A stretch of DNA of 37,405 nt from CAYFUG01 sp964346295 (GCA_964346295.1 CAYFUG010000015.1:1-37405); one strand, 5' to 3'; shown: positions 22,688 through 31,955, counted from the stretch's first letter. The notes: generated by a model not told the origin, from the sequence alone. Numbers and translations: made by a program.

Positions 22688-23527
22688 ATGAATAACAAAA
22701 AAATAAGCAAGACGGAGTCTGCTAAAGATTCTGGTTTGCAGAGCTCCAAAGAAAAGAAGAGTTTAAAAAAGTGGGCCAAAGTTGGCTTGCCAGTGGCAGT
22801 GGGGGTAGTTTTAGTCGGAGGGTTCATCTGGGCTTTTGTCAACTATCAAAAAGCTCAAGATCGCCTAGATAAGCTGGGGACGGCGGAGGGGCAAAAAAAA
22901 GTGGCCCAAGAAGAAATTCAATCAGTAATAAAAGTCTTGAGTGAACTAATCCTTCTACCGGAAGGTGAGGAGCCGATTGTGGCTACTGTCAAGGAGGCGG
23001 AGGCGCTTAGAGAGAAAGAGGCCTTTTACAAAAATGTCCAGCCGGGTGATAAGATTGTGATTTTTTCTCAGTCTCGCAAGGCGATAATTTATCGTCCTAA
23101 GGATAATAAATTAGTCAATGTAGGGCCAATTGTGATGGGTGATCAGTCCGTTACTCCTTTCCAAGGGGAAGAAGAGGCCACTTCCTTGGAAGCTGCACCT
23201 GATGAATCTCAAGAGCAAGAGGAAAGCTCCGCAAGCTCTGAAATTAGTGTAGAAATTAGAAATGGTAGCCTTGAATCAGGAGCCGCGAATTTACTAGCAG
23301 AAAAATTTAAGGATAATGCTCAATATCAAATTACGAAATGGGGGAACGCTAAAAATGGCAATTATCAGGAAACAATAGTAGTAGATTTAACTGGAGGAGA
23401 CCCAACTTTAAAGGAGGGTGTGTCTAGTTTGGCCCAAGAAATAGAGGCTCAGATAGTAACAGAGCTGCCAGAAGGGGAGCACTCTAGTGAGGCGGAAGCT
23501 TTAGTTATAATCGGGGAGAATTTTTAG
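22688..23527 (+). CDS. Membrane-anchored protein with LytR_C-type domain
   Basis: 279 residues. A lysine-rich cytosolic start is followed by one membrane helix at about 36-56 (VGLPVAVGVVLVGGFIWAFV), then a coiled-coil-prone stretch (57-110) and a Glu/Ser-rich linker (about 160-185). The end (about 187-279) fits the LytR_C domain: VEIRNGSLESGAANLLAEKF, a T/V strand, and ALVIIGENF at the C-terminus. LytR_C domains occur at the end of LytR-CpsA-Psr wall-polymer ligases and alone in membrane proteins. The catalytic LCP domain is absent here. It probably sits on the outer face of the membrane near the cell wall. It lies between the surface protein and other envelope genes. Confidence 0.72.
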   Translation: MNNKKISKTESAKDSGLQSSKEKKSLKKWAKVGLPVAVGVVLVGGFIWAFVNYQKAQDRLDKLGTAEGQKKVAQEEIQSVIKVLSELILLPEGEEPIVATVKEAEALREKEAFYKNVQPGDKIVIFSQSRKAIIYRPKDNKLVNVGPIVMGDQSVTPFQGEEEATSLEAAPDESQEQEESSASSEISVEIRNGSLESGAANLLAEKFKDNAQYQITKWGNAKNGNYQETIVVDLTGGDPTLKEGVSSLAQEIEAQIVTELPEGEHSSEAEALVIIGENF

Positions 23528-23603
23528 GAGTAACTTTTCTATTGTTAAGGTTCTTCGGCTTCCTTCTTCCAGTTTGCTTTAATCAAAAAAATTTAAAATT
23601 GTT

Positions 23604-24254
23604 ATGATCTTCTTAAAACCTCGCAGAAGAAGGCGGCGAGCGCCTAATTACCTCCGCTTTGATAAAATTAATCTGGTTATAAAAATCCTAATTTTTTCTG
23701 ACCTTTTGGTTCTTAGTGGCTTTGGTCTAATCACTCCCATCTTTGCGGTTTTTATCACGGAGAATATTTCTGGAGGAAACTTGGCCACGGTAGGAGTAGC
23801 CTCGGCTATTTACTTAGGCTCAAAAAGCCTTTTTCAAATTCCAGTGGCTATTTTTTCTGACAAGATTAAAGGAGAAAGGGATGACTTTACTTTTTTAATG
23901 ATAGGGAGTCTATTATTCAGTTTGATTCCGCTTGCTTACATTTTCATTACTACTCCCGATATGCTTTACTTAGTGCAATTTTTTTATGGAGCGGCTACAG
24001 CACTTACTATTCCCACTTGGTATGCTATTTTTACTCGGCACATTGATCGCAACAAGGAAGGAGTGGAGTGGGGAGCGTATAACACCTTGACTGATTTAGG
24101 GGCGGCTATTTCGGCCTCAATCGGAGGGTTTTTAGCTCTACAACTGGGATTTAGTAAATTGTTTTTAGTGGTTTGCCTTTTCTCCGTCTTAGGAACAACC
24201 TTTCTTTTTGTGGTAAAGGGAGAGATGAAGGCTCCGCCTCAGCGGAAGGCTTGA
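23604..24254 (+). CDS. Half-size MFS-type membrane protein
   Basis: 216 residues with about six membrane helices, corresponding to the N-terminal half of a major facilitator transporter. A basic start (LKPRRRRRRAPNYLR) is followed by LVLSGFGLITPIFAVF, an MFS loop-2/3-like segment (FQIPVAIFSDKIKGERDD) and PTWYAIFTRHIDRNKEG. Full MFS proteins have twelve helices in about 400 residues. No second half follows: the next gene starts 51 bp later and is a glycosyltransferase. It may work as a dimer or be a truncated remnant fixed in this lineage. Substrate unknown. The frame is intact and ends in a normal stop. Confidence 0.75.
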   Translation: MIFLKPRRRRRRAPNYLRFDKINLVIKILIFSDLLVLSGFGLITPIFAVFITENISGGNLATVGVASAIYLGSKSLFQIPVAIFSDKIKGERDDFTFLMIGSLLFSLIPLAYIFITTPDMLYLVQFFYGAATALTIPTWYAIFTRHIDRNKEGVEWGAYNTLTDLGAAISASIGGFLALQLGFSKLFLVVCLFSVLGTTFLFVVKGEMKAPPQRKA

Positions 24255-24304
24255 TTTCAGGATCTTTTTTAAGTTAGTTGTCGATTTAAATCTAAAATAT
24301 AAGT

Positions 24305-25540
24305 TTGTTGTCAAATTCTAAAATTGGAATTGATGCCTCTCGAGCTTTTTTGCCTCAAAGAACAGGCATTGAAGAATATTCCTTACAAATCATAAAGGCC
24401 TTAGCTCGCCAATTAAAAGAAGAGAGAGTGGTTTTGTTTGTGGCTCGTCGTATTTGGCTTCAAGGAGGAGATCAGAGAATTGATAAGCTTAGAAAAGAAA
24501 ATCCTCAGGAATTAGCTCGTTTTTTTCGGAGGAAATATGATTTTGAAATTCCCCTTAATTGGGAGGTGCGCTTAATTCCCTTTTATTTTTTTTGGACTCA
24601 GCTAGGTCTCTCTTTGGAGTTGTTACTTCAGCCAGTGGATCGATTATTGGTTCCTGCTCACACTGTACCGCTTATTCATCCGGCGCACACTGTAGTGGTG
24701 ATTCACGGGCTGGAATACGAACATTGCCCAGAAAGCTATTCTTTTTCTTCCCGGACTTTTCATCGAATTTTTATCAAAAAGAGCTGTCAATGGTCAGAAA
24801 AGATAGTAGCTATTTCTAAAAAAACTCGGGATGACTTAAAGAAGATCTATCAGGTTCCAAAAGAAAAAATTCAAGTAATTTACAACGGATTCAGCCCTGG
24901 TATTAGTTTTAAGCAGAAAACTCTTGAGAAGCAAAATTCTATTCTTACTTCTCAAAATCTTAATCAAGACAAGGAGTTGGGACTGGCTCTCAAAGAACTC
25001 ACCAAAGAATCCTTTTTGTTATTTATTAGTCGCTTAGATCAACGCAAAAATGTCAAAGGGGTAATCAAAATATTTGAAAACTTAAAAGAGAAACATGACT
25101 ATTCTGGAAAGCTAGTTTTGGCAGGAAAAGAGGGTTTCGGGTTTGAAAAAATCTCTAAGCAAATCAAATGCAGCAAATTTGCCCAAGATATTGTCCAGCT
25201 AGGGTATGTTACTGATTGGGAGCGAGAGTGGCTTTTTAGCAAGGCAGATGTCTTTCTTTTCCCTTCCTTGTTTGAAGGTTTTGGATTGCCAGTTTTGGAG
25301 GCTCAAGAGCGAGGAGTGCCAGTGGTGACTTCTAGGCGCCGGCCTTTGAACGAAGTGGCTGGCAGTGAGGAAATTTTAGTAGATCCACAAGACTACTCGG
25401 CTGCTGCTCAATTAGTAAATCGACTTTTAGTTGATCGGGACTTTCGTCAGCGAATAATTGAGGAGGGTCATCAAAATACCCAGCGATTTTCTTGGGATAA
25501 ATGTGCCCAAGGGATAGCGCGATTGCTTAAAAATGCCTAG
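24305..25540 (+). CDS. GT4-family glycosyltransferase
   Basis: 411 residues. The start is TTG at 24305 (a second TTG follows directly) because the N-terminal strand KIGIDASRAFLPQRTGIEEYS must be included and no ATG precedes it. The GT-B fold shows in NGFSPG between domains, ISRLDQRKN at the start of the donor domain, and FPSLFEGFGLPVLEAQERGVPVV with the E-x7-E pattern of family GT4. Such enzymes transfer a hexose from a nucleotide sugar to glycans or lipids. Acceptor and sugar cannot be told. The context of surface protein, LytR_C protein and PBP suggests envelope glycan assembly. It runs in line with the PBP gene 35 bp downstream. Confidence 0.87.
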   Translation: MLSNSKIGIDASRAFLPQRTGIEEYSLQIIKALARQLKEERVVLFVARRIWLQGGDQRIDKLRKENPQELARFFRRKYDFEIPLNWEVRLIPFYFFWTQLGLSLELLLQPVDRLLVPAHTVPLIHPAHTVVVIHGLEYEHCPESYSFSSRTFHRIFIKKSCQWSEKIVAISKKTRDDLKKIYQVPKEKIQVIYNGFSPGISFKQKTLEKQNSILTSQNLNQDKELGLALKELTKESFLLFISRLDQRKNVKGVIKIFENLKEKHDYSGKLVLAGKEGFGFEKISKQIKCSKFAQDIVQLGYVTDWEREWLFSKADVFLFPSLFEGFGLPVLEAQERGVPVVTSRRRPLNEVAGSEEILVDPQDYSAAAQLVNRLLVDRDFRQRIIEEGHQNTQRFSWDKCAQGIARLLKNA

Positions 25541-25575
25541 ATTTATTAAGATGTTTAATAAGTTTTAAATTAGCT

Positions 25576-28056
25576 ATGGAAAATTGGCAATTTATTTTAA
25601 AGGCAATTCTCTTATTGGCAGGAGTCTATTTTTTTGCTAGGATAACTCTGCTAAAGAATAAAAAAACCATGAAAAAGTATTTGACGGAGGCTCGAAAATT
25701 TTTGCGAGATCTTAAGAAGAAATGGCAGAAGAAACTAGGCGACAGGAAGAAGAAAAGAAATTATCTTAAAAAAGAATCAGGGGAGAAGACTGTCAAGGAG
25801 ATTCGCAAGGAAAAATTAATTAAGTGGCTTAAGATAGTAGGAATCGCAGGGGCGATCTGTTTTGTGTTAGGAGTCGGAGCAATCGTTTCCTTATTTGTTT
25901 ATTATGGAAGAGATTTGCCTAATCCTAACGAAGTTAATAAGCGAGTGGTGGATAGATCTACCAAGATCTTTGATAGAACTGGACAGAATTTATTATACGA
26001 GTTGTTTGACGAAGAGAGGAGAACCTTGGTTCCTATGGAAGAAATTCCTGACCATCTTAAGCACGCCACGGTTGCTCTGGAGGACGATAACTTTTATAAT
26101 CACTGGGGTTTTGATGTGGGAGCGACGATTAAAGCGACTTGTCATGAATTTTCTTCGCAAGCGGGCATGGGAAATCTGATGGGTTTGTGTCCGGTTCGTG
26201 GCGGGTCTACCATTACCCAGCAGTTTGTTAAGAATTCTTTGCTAACCTCAGAGCGGCGAATTTCTAGAAAAATTCAAGAGTTAATCTTGGCGGTAGAAGT
26301 GGAGCGAAATTTTGAAAAAGACGAAATTTTGCGGATGTATCTCAATGAGATTCCTTACGGTTCTAATGCTTATGGGATTGAATCAGCCGCACAGACCTTT
26401 TTTGGGGTACACGCCAAAGAGCTAACCTTGGCTCAATCGGCTTTGTTGGCTTCTTTGCCACAGCGTCCCAGTTATTTTTCCCCAGATGGTAAGCATACCG
26501 AGGAATTGTTGCGTCGCTGGAAAAAAACTCTTGATAATATGGCTAAATTTGGCCACATTAGTCAGGACGAACTAGAAGCGGCTAAAAAGGAGGACATTCT
26601 AGCTCAAGTTAAACCTCTTAAGATTGATATTAAAGCTCCTCACTTTTCTCTTTACGTAAGGGATAAGTTGATCGAGGAATTTGGAGAAGAGGATATTAAG
26701 AAAGGCGGATATCGGGTTTACACCACTTTAGACTGGAACTTACAACAACTAGCCGAAAAATCCGTAAGAGAGGGGGTAGAAGAGCATGGAGAAAAATGGG
26801 AATTTGAAAATGCTGCCTTGGTATCTACTAATCCTAAGAATGGTCAAGTCTTGGCAATGGTAGGGTCTCGAGATTATTTTGCCGAAGATATTGATGGAAA
26901 TGTTAATGTCGCCATTAGAATGCGACAACCCGGGTCTTCTTTTAAGCCCTATGTTTATGCAGAGGCCTTCACTAAGGGCTATCAATCGGATACCCAAGTT
27001 TTTGATGTCCTTACTAACTTTACCGACGAAGAAAGTAAGGAGTATATGCCTAAGAACTACGATGGTCGTTATATTGGCTCTGTGAAACTAGAAGATGCTT
27101 TGGCTCGTTCTTTAAATGTTCCGGCGGTAAAGGTGCTTTATTTGGCCGGAATCAATGATTCCATTCGATTGGCAAAATCAATGGGGATTACTACCCTTAA
27201 TAATCCGGAGCGTTATGGTTTGTCTTTGGTGCTAGGAGGTGGTGAGGTGAAGTTACTTGATCATGTCGGAGCTTTCGGGGTATTTGCTAATGAGGGCGTA
27301 AAGTATGATCAGCGAGTTATTTTAAAGATTGAGGATTCGGAAGGAAATATCATCAAAGAGTACAATAACCCTCAGGGATCTCAGGTCTTGGATCGGAATG
27401 TGGCTAATAAGATCGTAAAAATTCTCTCTGACAACAAACTACGAACCCCGGCCTTTGGATCTAATAGCAACTTAAATATTCCTGATCGGACGGTAGCGGC
27501 TAAAACAGGTACCACTAATGAGTACCGAGATGGCTGGCTAGTAGGAGCCTCTCCGTCTTTGGCGGCAGGGGTTTGGGCTGGTAATAATGACAATCGAGTT
27601 ATGAAACCCGGAGCGGCCGGGGTGAATGTGGCTGGCCCCATTTGGAATGCTTTTATGAAGGAGGCTTTAGTTAATTACCCTAATGAAAAATTCTCAGATG
27701 TAGAAGAAGAGGCTCAGTTGGAGGCTCTTAGGGGCAGGAAGAGCAAGGCAATTTTATTTGGAGAATTGCAACTAGTAGAGGAGATAGAGGTCTGTGAAAC
27801 TGATGACGATGAATTTTGTTTAGAAACTAGTGATTGCCCTGATGACGAAGTAGAGGACGAGAAATTTTTTGTGGCTCATAATATCCTGCATTACATTGAC
27901 AAAGAAGACCCTTTGGGGGATCGGCCCAGAAATCCAGAAAAAGATCCCCAATATGATAATTGGGAGAGAGCGTTGGTTGATTGGGCAGAAAAATATGCTG
28001 ATGGCAAGGGGAGAGATCCGGTCCCAACCGAGGAGTGTGAGGAAGATGATTTCTAG
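25576..28056 (+). CDS. Class A penicillin-binding protein (bifunctional transglycosylase/transpeptidase)
   Basis: 826 residues. A very basic cytosolic stretch (30-85) precedes a membrane helix at about 90-112. The GT51 transglycosylase domain has ALEDDNFYNHWGFD (catalytic Glu near residue 168) and RGGSTITQQFVKN. The transpeptidase domain has SSFK near 454, SLNVP (SxN) and KTGTTNEYRDGW near 642. All three penicillin-binding motifs are intact, so it should both polymerise and cross-link peptidoglycan. The last 120 residues are highly acidic with spaced cysteines (CETDDDEFC, TSDCPDDE, ECEEDDF), an unusual tail of unknown use. A hydrophobic segment at residues 5-22, before the basic region, might be a second membrane element. 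Confidence 0.93.
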   Translation: MENWQFILKAILLLAGVYFFARITLLKNKKTMKKYLTEARKFLRDLKKKWQKKLGDRKKKRNYLKKESGEKTVKEIRKEKLIKWLKIVGIAGAICFVLGVGAIVSLFVYYGRDLPNPNEVNKRVVDRSTKIFDRTGQNLLYELFDEERRTLVPMEEIPDHLKHATVALEDDNFYNHWGFDVGATIKATCHEFSSQAGMGNLMGLCPVRGGSTITQQFVKNSLLTSERRISRKIQELILAVEVERNFEKDEILRMYLNEIPYGSNAYGIESAAQTFFGVHAKELTLAQSALLASLPQRPSYFSPDGKHTEELLRRWKKTLDNMAKFGHISQDELEAAKKEDILAQVKPLKIDIKAPHFSLYVRDKLIEEFGEEDIKKGGYRVYTTLDWNLQQLAEKSVREGVEEHGEKWEFENAALVSTNPKNGQVLAMVGSRDYFAEDIDGNVNVAIRMRQPGSSFKPYVYAEAFTKGYQSDTQVFDVLTNFTDEESKEYMPKNYDGRYIGSVKLEDALARSLNVPAVKVLYLAGINDSIRLAKSMGITTLNNPERYGLSLVLGGGEVKLLDHVGAFGVFANEGVKYDQRVILKIEDSEGNIIKEYNNPQGSQVLDRNVANKIVKILSDNKLRTPAFGSNSNLNIPDRTVAAKTGTTNEYRDGWLVGASPSLAAGVWAGNNDNRVMKPGAAGVNVAGPIWNAFMKEALVNYPNEKFSDVEEEAQLEALRGRKSKAILFGELQLVEEIEVCETDDDEFCLETSDCPDDEVEDEKFFVAHNILHYIDKEDPLGDRPRNPEKDPQYDNWERALVDWAEKYADGKGRDPVPTEECEEDDF

Positions 28057-28117
28057 TTGTGAAGCGCTTTCATTTTTACTAGGGCAGGGCTAATCAAGGC
28101 TTTTCTTTCTTGGTGTC

Positions 28118-28157
28118 ATCCCCGCGAAGGCGGGGATCCAGTGAATTGAATCTGGAT
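28118..28157. repeat. Compound palindromic intergenic repeat
   Basis: ATCCCCGC/GCGGGGAT hairpin (28118-28137) merged with ATCCAG/CTGGAT (28136-28157). Similar CGCGAAGGCGGGGAT palindromes are dispersed in many bacterial genomes. The rest of the 327-bp gap between the PBP and rpmB genes holds only the terminator at 28251-28282. Confidence 0.6.
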
Positions 28158-28250
28158 TTCTGCTTTGGCAAATGGGCTGAAGGATAAAAAAAGGGATTAT
28201 TTTTTGAATATTTTAGAGACCTTTAGATTTTTATAAGGATATTCAAAGCG

Positions 28251-28282
28251 CAATAAAAACCCCCGGTTTAATTCCGGAGGTT
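28251..28282 (-). terminator. Intrinsic terminator after rpmB
   Basis: On the - strand, AACCTCCGG pairs with CCGGGGGTT around AATTAAA and is followed by a T-rich stretch (TTTATTG). It lies about 100 bp beyond the rpmB stop; the stem is also a hairpin for the PBP side. Confidence 0.7.
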
Positions 28283-28383
28283 AAATTCAAACTCAAATAA
28301 TATAGTAGACAGCAATAAAGCAATAAACTAGAATAGACCAGATATGGGCTTAGGCAACAAAAAAATAAGTCACCTAACTATAA

Positions 28384-28554
28384 CTAAGCGGTTTTGTTCT
28401 GGGTTTTGATACACCGAGCGCAAACTTGACGTTTCTTGTTGTCAATTTCTTGGGGGTGTAGATTGATCTTAAACTTTCTTTTGCTGGCAATATTAGAGTG
28501 AGAGCGGGAATGTCCAGTTTTGTGAGTTCTCCCACAGACATAACAACGAGCCAT
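28384..28554 (-). CDS. rpmB: 50S ribosomal protein L28
   Basis: 56 residues, ATG at 28554, stop at 28384. The protein begins MARCYVCGRTHKTGHSRSHS and has two CxxC pairs (C4/C7 and C45/C48), making the zinc-binding form of L28. The motif HSRSHSNIASKRKF is typical of the family. It is transcribed opposite to the PBP and protease genes on either side and stands alone, with its own terminator. At 56 residues it is easily missed by length cut-offs. Family assignment is firm. Confidence 0.93.
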   Translation of the reverse strand: MARCYVCGRTHKTGHSRSHSNIASKRKFKINLHPQEIDNKKRQVCARCIKTQNKTA

Positions 28555-28727
28555 AAGCTTACTATTAGTTAGTTAAACTCTTTTAAATTAAAAGAGGTTC
28601 AAAGACGATAATTTCTAATCAAGGTTACCAATTTAGGTAAATTGTGTCAAGTTTAACAAAGTGAGGGTTAATTTATATTTTAGAAATTAGAGGATTTTAA
28701 TCAAAAATAACATATTACACATATTAC

Positions 28728-29363
28728 ATGGAATTATTAATTATTCAAATTACAGCTCTAGTTCTTTCGGTAGTGGTGCACGAGATAGCTCATGGCTACT
28801 CAGCTTTTTTGTTGGGAGATCCTACTGCTAAGTACGCCGGGAGACTTACCCTTAATCCATTTAAGCATCTGGATCCCGTAGGCTCTTTTTTGGTGCCAGT
28901 CCTCCTTATTATTTCTCAGGTGGGAGTGGTATTTGGCTGGGCAAGGCCGGTTCCTTACAATCCTTACAACCTTCGAGACCAAAAATATGGACCAGCTATT
29001 GTAGGGGTGGCGGGCCCTTTGTCTAATATTTTTTTGGCTTTAGTAGCGGGAGTAATGATTAGAGCGTTTTTGGTAAGTGGCTATGATGGCTTGGGATTGA
29101 CTATCTTGGCCTTAATAGTTCGCGTCAACCTTCTTCTGACTGTATTTAATCTATTGCCCATTCCACCCTTAGACGGATCAAAGCTTTTATTCACTTTTCT
29201 CCCTATCTCTCAGCACACCAAGAGCATGTTAGAGCATTACGGATTTATCATCCTGTTTGCCTTCCTTTTCATCTTTTCTAGTGTCTTTTTGTTGGTCTTT
29301 AATGTGGTGGCTCGATATTTTTCCGAGATTGTAATCGGGGCTAATCCGGATAGCTTTTTTTGA
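28728..29363 (+). CDS. Site-2 protease family (M50) membrane metalloprotease
   Basis: 211 residues, mostly hydrophobic. The zinc motif HEIAH (H18, E19, H22) is in the first helix and the second motif NLLPIPPLDG (D149) follows; between them lies AGPLSNIFLAL. This is the short M50 group without a PDZ domain, often in bacteria next to housekeeping genes. These proteases cut membrane-embedded substrates, but the substrate here is unknown. The next gene begins 14 bp after its stop, and mraY follows, so the three probably form an operon. Confidence 0.92.
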   Translation: MELLIIQITALVLSVVVHEIAHGYSAFLLGDPTAKYAGRLTLNPFKHLDPVGSFLVPVLLIISQVGVVFGWARPVPYNPYNLRDQKYGPAIVGVAGPLSNIFLALVAGVMIRAFLVSGYDGLGLTILALIVRVNLLLTVFNLLPIPPLDGSKLLFTFLPISQHTKSMLEHYGFIILFAFLFIFSSVFLLVFNVVARYFSEIVIGANPDSFF

Positions 29364-29377
29364 ATCACTAACTGATT

Positions 29378-30046
29378 ATGAGATTTTTATTAACCTCTCA
29401 AGGACTTTCGACCAAAGAGATTCAGCAGTGGTTTTTGCAGGAAGTTTCTCGTCTTGGTAATAAAAGGGTAGCTGTTTTGTATACAGTCAAAAATCCCGGA
29501 GATGAAAAATGGCTTCAATTTAGAAAGCAAGAACTTTCTGAGGCTAATTTGGAACATGATTTCATTGATATTTCCCAAAAAAAGAATATTGCACCGAGTC
29601 TCGAGAGTTACGGAATAGTCTATGTAGTTGGGGGCAATACTTTTTACATTTTAGATTGCCTAAGGAAGTCCGGAGGAGCGGTTTTCCTCAAGAAGGCTTT
29701 TAAGGAAAGTAGGGAGTTGCTTTATGTGGGCTTGAGCGCGGGGAGCATGGTGATGGGTCCGAATATTAAAACCGCTGAGATTAAGGGATCGGGAGGGGAT
29801 GATAATGATATAAAGCTTGAAAATCTAGCCGGTCTGGGAGTATTTGACTTTGATATTTATCCTCACTATCAGCCAAAGGAGATTGCTTTATTGGAAGACT
29901 TTTTTGCTTCTACTGATCAGTCAGTGGTAGCTTTGGCAGATTCCCAGGCTATTTTTATTGATCAAGAAAAAGTCATTAAGCTATTAGGAGGTCCCAGAGT
30001 TTTAACTTTAGGGGTAGGACCGGAAAAGATTAACAAAAATCAATAA
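29378..30046 (+). CDS. Peptidase E-like (S51) serine hydrolase
   Basis: 222 residues. The class I amidotransferase-like fold shows in YVVGGNTFYILDCLRKSG (83-99), the nucleophile elbow GLSAGSMVMGP with S120, and IYPHYQPKE, where a histidine follows as in peptidase E. Peptidase E cleaves Asp-X dipeptides; related proteins include cyanophycinases. Substrate here is not determined. It has no signal peptide and should be cytosolic. It lies between the M50 protease and mraY with spacings of 14 and 12 bp. Confidence 0.85.
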   Translation: MRFLLTSQGLSTKEIQQWFLQEVSRLGNKRVAVLYTVKNPGDEKWLQFRKQELSEANLEHDFIDISQKKNIAPSLESYGIVYVVGGNTFYILDCLRKSGGAVFLKKAFKESRELLYVGLSAGSMVMGPNIKTAEIKGSGGDDNDIKLENLAGLGVFDFDIYPHYQPKEIALLEDFFASTDQSVVALADSQAIFIDQEKVIKLLGGPRVLTLGVGPEKINKNQ

Positions 30047-30058
30047 AAGATTCTTTGT

Positions 30059-31156
30059 ATGCAATTTGCTCAAATTCAAACTATTCCCCAAGTACTAGCA
30101 GCTGCTAAAATTCTCTCCTTAGCTTTTATGGGCTTTACTTTAGCGATGGCTTTGGCGCCAGTTTTAGCTCACTTTCTTTATAAATACAGGGTAGGGATTA
30201 GGATCAAAAGCAAGTCAGTGGCGGGAGAGAAGCTTTCTTTTGTGAGTAAATTACATGCTCATAAATCCGGCACTCCTACCATGGGAGGAATCTTGATTTG
30301 GGGAACTGTTGTCATTTTAGCGGCCTTGATGATGTTGCTAGCTCCTTTTTTCTCTGAGTTATTGCAAAATGTTTGGGTGAGTCGGTTGGATTTTGTTAGT
30401 AAAAGTCAGACCTGGTTGCCCTTATTTGCTTTGCTGTGCGCGGCTATATTAGGCTTGTTCGATGATTATATGAGTATTAATAATATAGGTAGTAATAAGG
30501 GAGGCGGAATGCGATTTGCTATTCGTTTAGGATGGATTTCGGCGATTTCGGCAGTAGGGGCCTGGTGGTTTTATCAGAAGTTAGGCTGGGATAGCATTCA
30601 TTTGCCGGCAGTAGGGGATTTCAATATCGGTCTTTGGTATGTCCCTTTGTTTATTTTTACGATTGTTTCGATGGCAGTTTCTTCTAATGAAACGGATGGA
30701 TTGGATGGTTTGAATGCCGGAATTTTGATCCAGGCTTATTCGGTGTTTGGCCTGATTTCTTTCTTTCAGCAGCGGATGGATTTGGCAGCTTTTTGTGCGG
30801 TGGTAGTGGGGGCACTGCTAGCTTTTTTGTGGTTTAATTTTTATCCAGCCCGGTTTATTATGGGAGATACCGGAGCAACGGCTCTAGGGGCTACTTTAGG
30901 AGTAGTGGCAATGCTCACTAATTCTGTTCTGGTTTTGCCCCTGATAGTAAGTGTTTATTTTCTAGAATCTGGTTCGGCTGCTATCCAGTTGTTGTCTAAG
31001 AAGATCTTTAAGAGGAAAATTTTCTTAGCGGCTCCCTTGCATCATCATTTTGAGGCGTTAGGTTGGCCGGAGACTAAGGTAACGGTAAGGCTGTGGATCA
31101 TTAATGGGGCAGTTGCTATTCTGGGTATTTTAATTGGAATCCTGGGAGCGGGGTGA
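30059..31156 (+). CDS. mraY: Phospho-N-acetylmuramoyl-pentapeptide transferase (MraY)
   Basis: 365 residues with about ten membrane helices. Family motifs are all present: HKSGTPTMGGI, LGLFDDYM with the aspartate pair, ETDGLDGLNAG, NFYPARFIMGDTGATALG, and the HHHFE signature in APLHHHFEALGWPETKV. MraY joins UDP-MurNAc-pentapeptide to undecaprenyl phosphate to make lipid I, the first membrane step of peptidoglycan synthesis. In many bacteria it sits in the dcw cluster, but here it follows two peptidase genes, with a perfect terminator right after the stop. Confidence 0.96.
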   Translation: MQFAQIQTIPQVLAAAKILSLAFMGFTLAMALAPVLAHFLYKYRVGIRIKSKSVAGEKLSFVSKLHAHKSGTPTMGGILIWGTVVILAALMMLLAPFFSELLQNVWVSRLDFVSKSQTWLPLFALLCAAILGLFDDYMSINNIGSNKGGGMRFAIRLGWISAISAVGAWWFYQKLGWDSIHLPAVGDFNIGLWYVPLFIFTIVSMAVSSNETDGLDGLNAGILIQAYSVFGLISFFQQRMDLAAFCAVVVGALLAFLWFNFYPARFIMGDTGATALGATLGVVAMLTNSVLVLPLIVSVYFLESGSAAIQLLSKKIFKRKIFLAAPLHHHFEALGWPETKVTVRLWIINGAVAILGILIGILGAG

Positions 31157-31158
31157 AT

Positions 31159-31200
31159 TATAGAAAAAGCCACTTCCTTCAGGAAGTGGCTTTTTCTATA
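31159..31200. terminator. Bidirectional intrinsic terminator between mraY and the DedA-like gene
   Basis: Perfect 20-bp arms (31159-31178 and 31181-31200) with AGAAAAAGCCACTTCC and its complement, and a T run on both strands. It serves the two convergent genes. Confidence 0.93.
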
Positions 31201-31218
31201 GGATAAAACACTTGAAGT

Positions 31219-31806
31219 TCAGGCTAGCATTTTTCCAATAGCCAGAAGGATAAAGATTCCAAAAATATTAAAGAAAAATGCCACAAAGGTAAAAATACTG
31301 AAAGACATATCTCGAGAAGCATGGACCAGAGCAGCCGTGAATTCATCCGGTAAAGGGGTAGCAGAAAGCATTCCCGCAAAGGCGGGTAAAATATAGCGTC
31401 TTACGAATAAAGGAGTAAATCGATCCAGTCGCCGAGTTAATTTTTGAAAAAAAGAGTGTTGAGAGAGATCGGAAATTTCTTCATCGTAAGAAATGCGAAG
31501 AGTTTTGAAAATTATAAGGTTTCCAAGTAGAGCTCCGGCGCTAGCGTAGAGACCAGTTTCTAATAAGGGTAATTGAGGAGCTAAAAGAAGTAAAATGGCC
31601 ACTGACGGTCCCATGGTAAAGCCGTGAGCGAAAAAGATACCGGCAATAAAAGCAGCGAGAAACGCGTAATTATCGATGATGTGATGAAAGTGAAAATTGT
31701 TTTGATCAGTGTAAATTAGGTAACCAGCAAAAATAGAAACCCCCAACAAGAGTAGCTTGGGATAGCGCAGTTTGGTTAAGAATTTACGGGCAAAACTCTC
31801 CATCAT
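31219..31806 (-). CDS. VTT/DedA-like small integral membrane protein
   Basis: 195 residues, start at 31806 (a second ATG follows immediately). About five hydrophobic segments. The stretch GMLSATPLPDEFTAALVHASRDMSF followed by IFTFVAFFFNIFGIFILLAIGK resembles the signature of the VTT/DedA (SNARE-associated) superfamily, where an acidic residue sits in a re-entrant loop. A family name is likely rather than certain. DedA-like proteins are linked to lipid flipping and envelope maintenance. It is convergent with mraY across the shared terminator, and the tRNA lies upstream. Confidence 0.62.
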   Translation of the reverse strand: MMESFARKFLTKLRYPKLLLLGVSIFAGYLIYTDQNNFHFHHIIDNYAFLAAFIAGIFFAHGFTMGPSVAILLLLAPQLPLLETGLYASAGALLGNLIIFKTLRISYDEEISDLSQHSFFQKLTRRLDRFTPLFVRRYILPAFAGMLSATPLPDEFTAALVHASRDMSFSIFTFVAFFFNIFGIFILLAIGKMLA

Positions 31807-31882
31807 TTATTTTTTCTAGGACTAGCCATTGATTTGGCTAAAATATTGAAAAAGCAAAAACTTGATTATTTGAAACGAAGAG

Positions 31883-31955
31883 AGCCAAGAGCGGGGATCG
31901 AACCCGCGGCCTGCGCGTTACGAGTGCGCTGCTCTGCCAACTGAGCTACCTTGGC
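31883..31955 (-). tRNA. tRNA-Thr (anticodon CGU)
   Basis: A 73-nt cloverleaf. Acceptor GCCAAGG pairs with TCTTGGC (one G-U). The D arm is GCTC/GAGC, and the T arm GCGGG-TTCGATC-CCCGC is perfect. The anticodon loop CTCGTAA gives CGT, reading ACG. The anticodon stem has four G/C pairs and one A-C mismatch next to the loop. The discriminator base is T, and CCA is not encoded. Transcribed between infB and the DedA-like gene. Confidence 0.93.

Noticed and set aside
24559..24819. Open frame inside the glycosyltransferase gene
   Set aside because: It is a different frame of a well-supported GT4 gene and has no independent features.
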